NCBI RefSeq assembly: GCF_947493875.1
Contig: NZ_CANLSU010000002.1
Coordinates: forward strand, 310,001-374,000
Length of the DNA: 64,000 nucleotides
DNA from: an uncultured Marinococcus sp.
GTDB taxonomy: Bacteria; Bacillota; Bacilli; Bacillales; Marinococcaceae
Reading direction: 5' to 3'
Under the pieces are notes generated by a model. The model made no database searches. It saw only the letters and a program-made list of their open reading frames with translations, and had not been told where the DNA came from. Position 1 is the first letter of the stretch. Each line of letters starts with the position of its first letter. The position numbers and the translations under genes were made by a program. Shown piece after piece: positions 60,889 through 64,000 of the stretch.

Positions 60889-61544
60889 TGGCGATACGAC
60901 CTGAAGACCTGACAGATATGATGCTGGATGGACTCGATGAAGAATCCTGGCAGGAAATTCAAAAAGTAAATAAGCACATGACATTGACTGAAATTTATGA
61001 AGATCTTCTGACGCCCGCTATGTATCATGTAGGTGAGCTGTGGCAAAAAAATAAAATATCGGTTGCTGATGAACATTTGGCCACAGCTACTTGTGATTTT
61101 CTGCTTTCGCGGCTGGAGGGGCGTGAAGACAACCGGCAGCTGGGAGCGCCGAAAGCATTGCTTTTCGGAGTAGCAGAAGAACAGCATTATTTAGGTTTAA
61201 GAATGGCAGCGTCCATCTTCCGGGAACACGGCTGGTCAGTAAAGTATCTCGGGCCAAACCTTCCGGCGGAGCAGGCATTCGCTTTTGCGGAAAAATGGCA
61301 GCCGCAGGCTGTGGCTATGTCGGCCGCCCTTTCATACCGTCTTCCTTCATTGTTTTCCTACATTGAGGCGTTTACTGAGCTGAAAGAAAAGCCGGCAGTG
61401 CTTCTCGGCGGAAAAATAGCCAGAGAGCGGGATGTGAGCGAATTATTTTCTGGAAAAGTTATCCGGATGGACGGCCTGCGCACCCTTGAGAATTGGATCG
61501 CCGGAAAAGGGGAGGACGACGTATATGCCAGATCTCATTCCTGA
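60888..61544 (+). CDS. Cobalamin-binding protein with CarH-type light-sensing signature, no DNA-binding domain
   Basis: A 218-residue two-domain cobalamin-binding protein. The helical B12-binding cap (about 5-80) has Trp52-x9-Glu62-His63 in LWQKNKISVADEH, the W-x9-EH motif of CarH photoreceptors. The Rossmann domain (about 88-200) has Glu98-x-His100-x2-Gly103 in EEQHYLG, the lower-axial-ligand motif, plus a long loop LGPNLPAEQ and VLLGGKI. The MerR DNA-binding domain of CarH is missing. Adenosylcobalamin binding is well supported; light sensing is inference. It overlaps the STAS gene by 20 bases. Confidence 0.82.
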   Translation: MAIRPEDLTDMMLDGLDEESWQEIQKVNKHMTLTEIYEDLLTPAMYHVGELWQKNKISVADEHLATATCDFLLSRLEGREDNRQLGAPKALLFGVAEEQHYLGLRMAASIFREHGWSVKYLGPNLPAEQAFAFAEKWQPQAVAMSAALSYRLPSLFSYIEAFTELKEKPAVLLGGKIARERDVSELFSGKVIRMDGLRTLENWIAGKGEDDVYARSHS

Positions 61545-62292
61545 TGATCTGCCGCTTCCTTACGTACAAATTGATAAAAATTATAAAATTATCTATATGT
61601 CTGCTTCCGCGCGAAGTCGTTTTGGAAACAAGGAATTTTTTTATGAGTGGCTGGATGAAGGAAGCTGGGAAAAGGCAAAACGATTGTTTTACGAGTTGCC
61701 GGAAGAAGATAGTACGGAGTTGATTTTTTTGACGGCAGATAATACTCCCACGGTGGTGGATGCTTACACGAAAAAAAGCAATGACCTGCATATTCGTGTT
61801 TTGCTGGTCCCAAAGGACCAAAGCTACCGAAATGTTTCAGGGAAGCTCGAACGTTTGCGTGATCGACTCCGGGAGACGAATACAGAGCTGCTCGAGGAAA
61901 AAGAAACGATGGAAGCGGTTGTTCAGGAAAACTATCTTTTATCTGCTCCTTTTATTGAAATTACAAAAGAAATGGCCCTTGTGCCTCTGCACGGTGATAT
62001 TAACGAGCAGAAGGTGACGCTGATTACAGAAAAAATCACAAGTGCCTGGCACCGCGGGGAGTACGAAAAAACTATTTTCGATTTTACTGGAGTAGGAGAA
62101 GTGAACGAAAAAGGAATGAAGGAATTACGTGGAACCTTTGAGGCGCTTGCATTGATGGGAACAAAGGTTATCGTTACCGGGGTGCTTCCACGCCAGGCTA
62201 AGCAGCTTCAGGAGATGCATGCTGCCTTTACTTTTGAATTCAGCCGTTCGCTTGAACAAATATTGACGGCTTCTCTCAGGAGTGAAAAGTAA
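61525..62292 (+). CDS. PAS-coiled coil-STAS protein, RsbR-like with Glu at both phospho-sites
   Basis: A 255-residue protein: a PAS-like domain (about 10-100, LPYVQIDKNYKIIYMSASAR), a coiled-coil linker (about 103-135) and a STAS domain (about 143-252). The order resembles RsbR stressosome proteins. In B. subtilis RsbRA the STAS domain is phosphorylated at Thr171 (GDIDTERA) and Thr205 (VDT). Here the aligned residues are Glu161 (GDINEQKV) and Glu195 (VGEVNE), 34 residues apart as in RsbRA. It therefore cannot be switched in the same way. ATG 61525 has GGGGAGG 9 bases upstream. Confidence 0.8.
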   Translation: MPDLIPDDLPLPYVQIDKNYKIIYMSASARSRFGNKEFFYEWLDEGSWEKAKRLFYELPEEDSTELIFLTADNTPTVVDAYTKKSNDLHIRVLLVPKDQSYRNVSGKLERLRDRLRETNTELLEEKETMEAVVQENYLLSAPFIEITKEMALVPLHGDINEQKVTLITEKITSAWHRGEYEKTIFDFTGVGEVNEKGMKELRGTFEALALMGTKVIVTGVLPRQAKQLQEMHAAFTFEFSRSLEQILTASLRSEK

Positions 62293-62364
62293 AATGAAAC
62301 TTTCCAACCGCTAAGGTTTCCGCTACAATAAAAGGGAAGAAAGCGTGTGGAGGAGGCCTGGCAG

Positions 62365-62724
62365 TTGGCACTTACTTTTTACGGGTATCCCCCGTGCGGT
62401 ACATGCCGCAAAGCAAAAAAGTGGCTGGAAGCAGAGGATATTTCTTTTGAAGAGTATCATATTGTGGAACATCCCCCTTCGAAGGAAGAATTAAAAGCAT
62501 GGAAAGAACAGGAAGGGCTTGAGTGGAAGCATTTCTTTAACACAAGCGGAAAGAAGTACCGGGAAATGGATCTGAAAACCCGGCTTCCGAAAGCATCTGA
62601 AAAAGAGGTGCTGGAATGGCTGACTTCTGACGGGATGCTTTTGAAAAGGCCTATTGTGACAGACGGCGAGAGTGTCACCCTTGGGTTTAAGGAACCAGTT
62701 TTTGAGGAAAAGTGGAAATCGTAA
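62365..62724 (+). CDS. yusI: ArsC/Spx-family protein YusI (TTG start)
   Basis: A 119-residue thioredoxin-fold protein of the ArsC/Spx family. It has LTFYGYPPCGTCRKAKKWLE with a CGTC pair, HPPSKEELKAW, FFNTSGKKYREM, and the C-terminal DGMLLKRPIVTDGESVTLGF typical of Spx/MgsR/YusI. In B. subtilis yusI precedes gcvH, as here. TTG 62365 is favoured because GGAGGAGG ends 8 bases upstream. A possible promoter TTTCCA-N17-TACAAT lies before it. Whether it binds RNA polymerase like Spx is unknown. Confidence 0.9.
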   Translation: MALTFYGYPPCGTCRKAKKWLEAEDISFEEYHIVEHPPSKEELKAWKEQEGLEWKHFFNTSGKKYREMDLKTRLPKASEKEVLEWLTSDGMLLKRPIVTDGESVTLGFKEPVFEEKWKS

Positions 62725-62754
62725 TAGTATTTATTTGAAGGAGGACGATTATGT

Positions 62755-63138
62755 ATGAGTGTACCAGACGAACTTTTGTATTCAGAAGAACACGAATGGG
62801 TTAAAAAAGAAGACGGACGTCTTCGTGTCGGTGTCACGGACTTCGCCCAGTCCGAGCTTGGCGACATTGTATTCGTAGAGCTTCCGGAAGTGGGAGATGA
62901 ACTTGAAGCAGGAGAGCCGTTTGGAAGTGTAGAATCCGTTAAAACGGTATCAGAGCTTTACGCCCCGGTTACAGGAAAGGTCGTAGAAATTAACGAAAAT
63001 CTGGATGATTCTCCTGAATTCGTCAACGAATCTCCATATGAAAAAGCCTGGATGATCGTTGTAGAACCTTCCAATGAAAGTGAATTGGACGACCTGATGT
63101 CACCAGCCCAGTATTCAGACATGGTAAGTGATGATTAA
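62755..63138 (+). CDS. gcvH: Glycine cleavage system H protein
   Basis: GcvH carries the lipoyl arm of the glycine cleavage system; in Bacillus it is also the lipoyl relay needed for other lipoyl enzymes. The 127-residue protein has the lipoylation site Lys63 in [15 protein letters not shown] and the family length of B. subtilis GcvH. GGAGG lies upstream of ATG 62755. It follows yusI by 30 bases. Confidence 0.97.
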   Translation: MSVPDELLYSEEHEWVKKEDGRLRVGVTDFAQSELGDIVFVELPEVGDELEAGEPFGSVESVKTVSELYAPVTGKVVEINENLDDSPEFVNESPYEKAWMIVVEPSNESELDDLMSPAQYSDMVSDD

Positions 63139-63151
63139 TACTGATTTACAT

Positions 63152-63186
63152 AGAAGCCGTCCTTTTGAAGGGCGGCTTCTTTTTAT
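63152..63186 (+). terminator. Rho-independent terminator of gcvH
   Basis: Eleven-pair stem AGAAGCCGTCC/GGGCGGCTTCT (one G-T), loop TTTTGAA, then TTTTTATG. Confidence 0.93.
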
Positions 63187-63238
63187 GAACAGTTTCTGTT
63201 TGGCTGCTTTCCAGTTTTTCGGGGATGAAAACTAAAGG

Positions 63239-63267
63239 TTGACGCTTATAGGCAAAGGTGCTATTAT
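63239..63267 (+). promoter_or_regulatory. Promoter of the SAM-riboswitch/metN transcript
   Basis: TTGACG (63239-63244), 17-base spacer, TATTAT (63262-63267), about 38 bases before the aptamer. Confidence 0.75.
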
Positions 63268-63304
63268 CAATAGCATCGTCAAATATGAACGGATAATCAT
63301 CGTT

Positions 63305-63460
63305 CACTTATCAAGAGAGGTGGAGGGGCTGGCCCTGTGAAACCCGGCAACCAGTCTGCATAAGCAGACATGGTGCCAATTCCTGCAGGCATACGTGTCT
63401 GCAAGATGAGTGGAAAGGATCCTTTAAAACCTTTCTGCTCGTGTGCAGAAGGGTTTTTTC
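63305..63460 (+). ncRNA. SAM-I riboswitch (S-box) with terminator
   Basis: The aptamer has the S-box core CTTATCAAGAGAGGTGGAGG and CCCTGTGAAACCCGGCAACC, closed by P1 (CACTTATC with GATGAGTG). The expression platform is an 11-pair terminator (63428-63438 with 63445-63455, AACCTTTCTGC/GCAGAAGGGTT) with T-run 63456-63459. High SAM should end transcription before metN. Confidence 0.96.
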
Positions 63461-63524
63461 TTTATGGTCCGGTATGGAAAAAGAATAACTACCGGAATCA
63501 TGACGATTTAAAACATACTATTTA

Positions 63525-63556
63525 CATCGTTTTAATAAAGATAAAGAAAAACGATG
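63525..63556 (+). other. Stem-loop just before the metN ribosome site
   Basis: Arms CATCGTTTT (63525-63533) and AAAACGATG (63548-63556) end exactly where the AAGGAG ribosome site begins. It could affect translation of metN; no known element is recognised. Confidence 0.4.
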
Positions 63557-63570
63557 AAGGAGAGAGCGGT

Positions 63571-64000
63571 ATGATCCAATTAAAAGGTTTATCCAAAGCC
63601 TTTCAGACAAAAACACAAACTGTTACCGCCGTAGATAACGTCAACCTTTCTATTGATGAAGGAGAAATTTTCGGAATTATCGGCTACAGCGGTGCGGGCA
63701 AAAGTACGCTTGTGAGGCTGTTAAATAAGCTCGAAACGGCTACCAGTGGTGAAGTAACCATTGAAGGAGAAAGCATTACTTCCCTGAAAGGACAGTCCCT
63801 GCGCAGTGCGCGCCAGGAAATAGGCATGGTATTCCAGCACTTTAACCTGCTGTGGTCCCGCACGGTGGCAGAAAACATTGCCTTTCCGCTCGAAATCGCA
63901 AAACAGTCAAAGCAGGAACGAAGCAGACGGGTTCAGGAGCTGGTTGACCTCGTCGGTCTTGAAGGCCGTGAGGATGCCTATCCCTCCCAGCTGAGCGGCG
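63571..64000 (+). CDS. metN: Methionine ABC transporter ATP-binding protein, N-terminal part (runs off window)
   Basis: MetN energises the MetNIQ methionine importer. The visible 143 residues contain the Walker A GYSGAGKST, the Q-loop MVFQHFNLLWSRTVAENIAFPLEI diagnostic of MetN, and the start of the signature SQLSG at the edge. AAGGAG precedes the ATG. The SAM riboswitch upstream supports the methionine role. The gene continues beyond base 64000. Confidence 0.95.
   Translation, partial: MIQLKGLSKAFQTKTQTVTAVDNVNLSIDEGEIFGIIGYSGAGKSTLVRLLNKLETATSGEVTIEGESITSLKGQSLRSARQEIGMVFQHFNLLWSRTVAENIAFPLEIAKQSKQERSRRVQELVDLVGLEGREDAYPSQLSG

Overview
The window is a chromosomal segment of a Firmicute of the family Bacillaceae. 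The gene order closely follows the Bacillus subtilis blocks prfB/ctpB/minJ/uvrBA/yvl/hprK-lgt-ppaX-yvoF/hisZGDBHAFI/yvcD-trxB-yvcIJKL-crh/clpP/rpoN/cggR-gap-pgk-tpi-pgm-eno/secG-est-rnr-smpB-ssrA. An orphan ectoine hydroxylase gene (ectD) and several strongly acidic extracytoplasmic proteins suggest a salt-adapted, possibly haloalkaliphilic species. The genus cannot be fixed from the sequence alone.

Layout. Bases 1-11,570: the end of release factor 2, a YitT-family protein, a noncoding composite repeat, the carboxy-terminal protease CtpB, MinJ, the SOS-controlled uvrBA excision-repair genes and the yvlBCD envelope genes. Bases 11,700-21,370: the hprK-lgt-ppaX-yvoF operon, then a tightly overlapping eight-gene histidine operon behind one promoter and a 20-bp palindrome. 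Bases 21,400-27,515: a TPR protein, thioredoxin reductase, a NUDIX hydrolase, rapZ, yvcK, whiA and crh. Bases 27,500-29,840: clpP on the minus strand with a CtsR box, and rpoN behind a cre site. Bases 29,900-37,305: the lower-glycolysis operon with a textbook CggR double operator. Bases 37,360-43,941: secG, two esterases, rnr, smpB, tmRNA, a ZIP metal transporter and tRNA-Thr(CGU). Bases 44,070-49,350: small membrane proteins, a two-component system with two PepSY proteins, and a degenerate peroxiredoxin. Bases 49,500-53,206: class Ib ribonucleotide reductase with NrdR boxes. Bases 53,270-58,950: mixed redox and housekeeping genes (bdbDC, thioredoxin-like, ilvD). Bases 58,955-64,000: ectD, a four-gene sensory-looking operon, an ArsC/Spx-like protein, gcvH, and a SAM riboswitch in front of metN, which runs off the end.

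The most interesting locus is 60,146-62,292. It is a compact operon with an ABM/IsdG-like monooxygenase, a His-rich helical protein, a CarH-type cobalamin-binding protein with no DNA-binding domain, and a PAS-coiled coil-STAS protein that resembles the stressosome protein RsbR. In the STAS protein both positions that align with the phosphorylated threonines of RsbR are glutamate. I read this as a candidate cobalamin-based (perhaps light- or redox-responsive) stressosome-like signalling module divergent from ectD. That function is an inference.

Other points worth a check are the TTCTCA direct repeats at 11-bp spacing in front of both PepSY genes, a probable cre site in front of crh, a 64-base hairpin insertion inside one copy of a composite intergenic repeat, a peroxiredoxin fold without either active-site cysteine, and the G+C-rich trxB and ectD genes.
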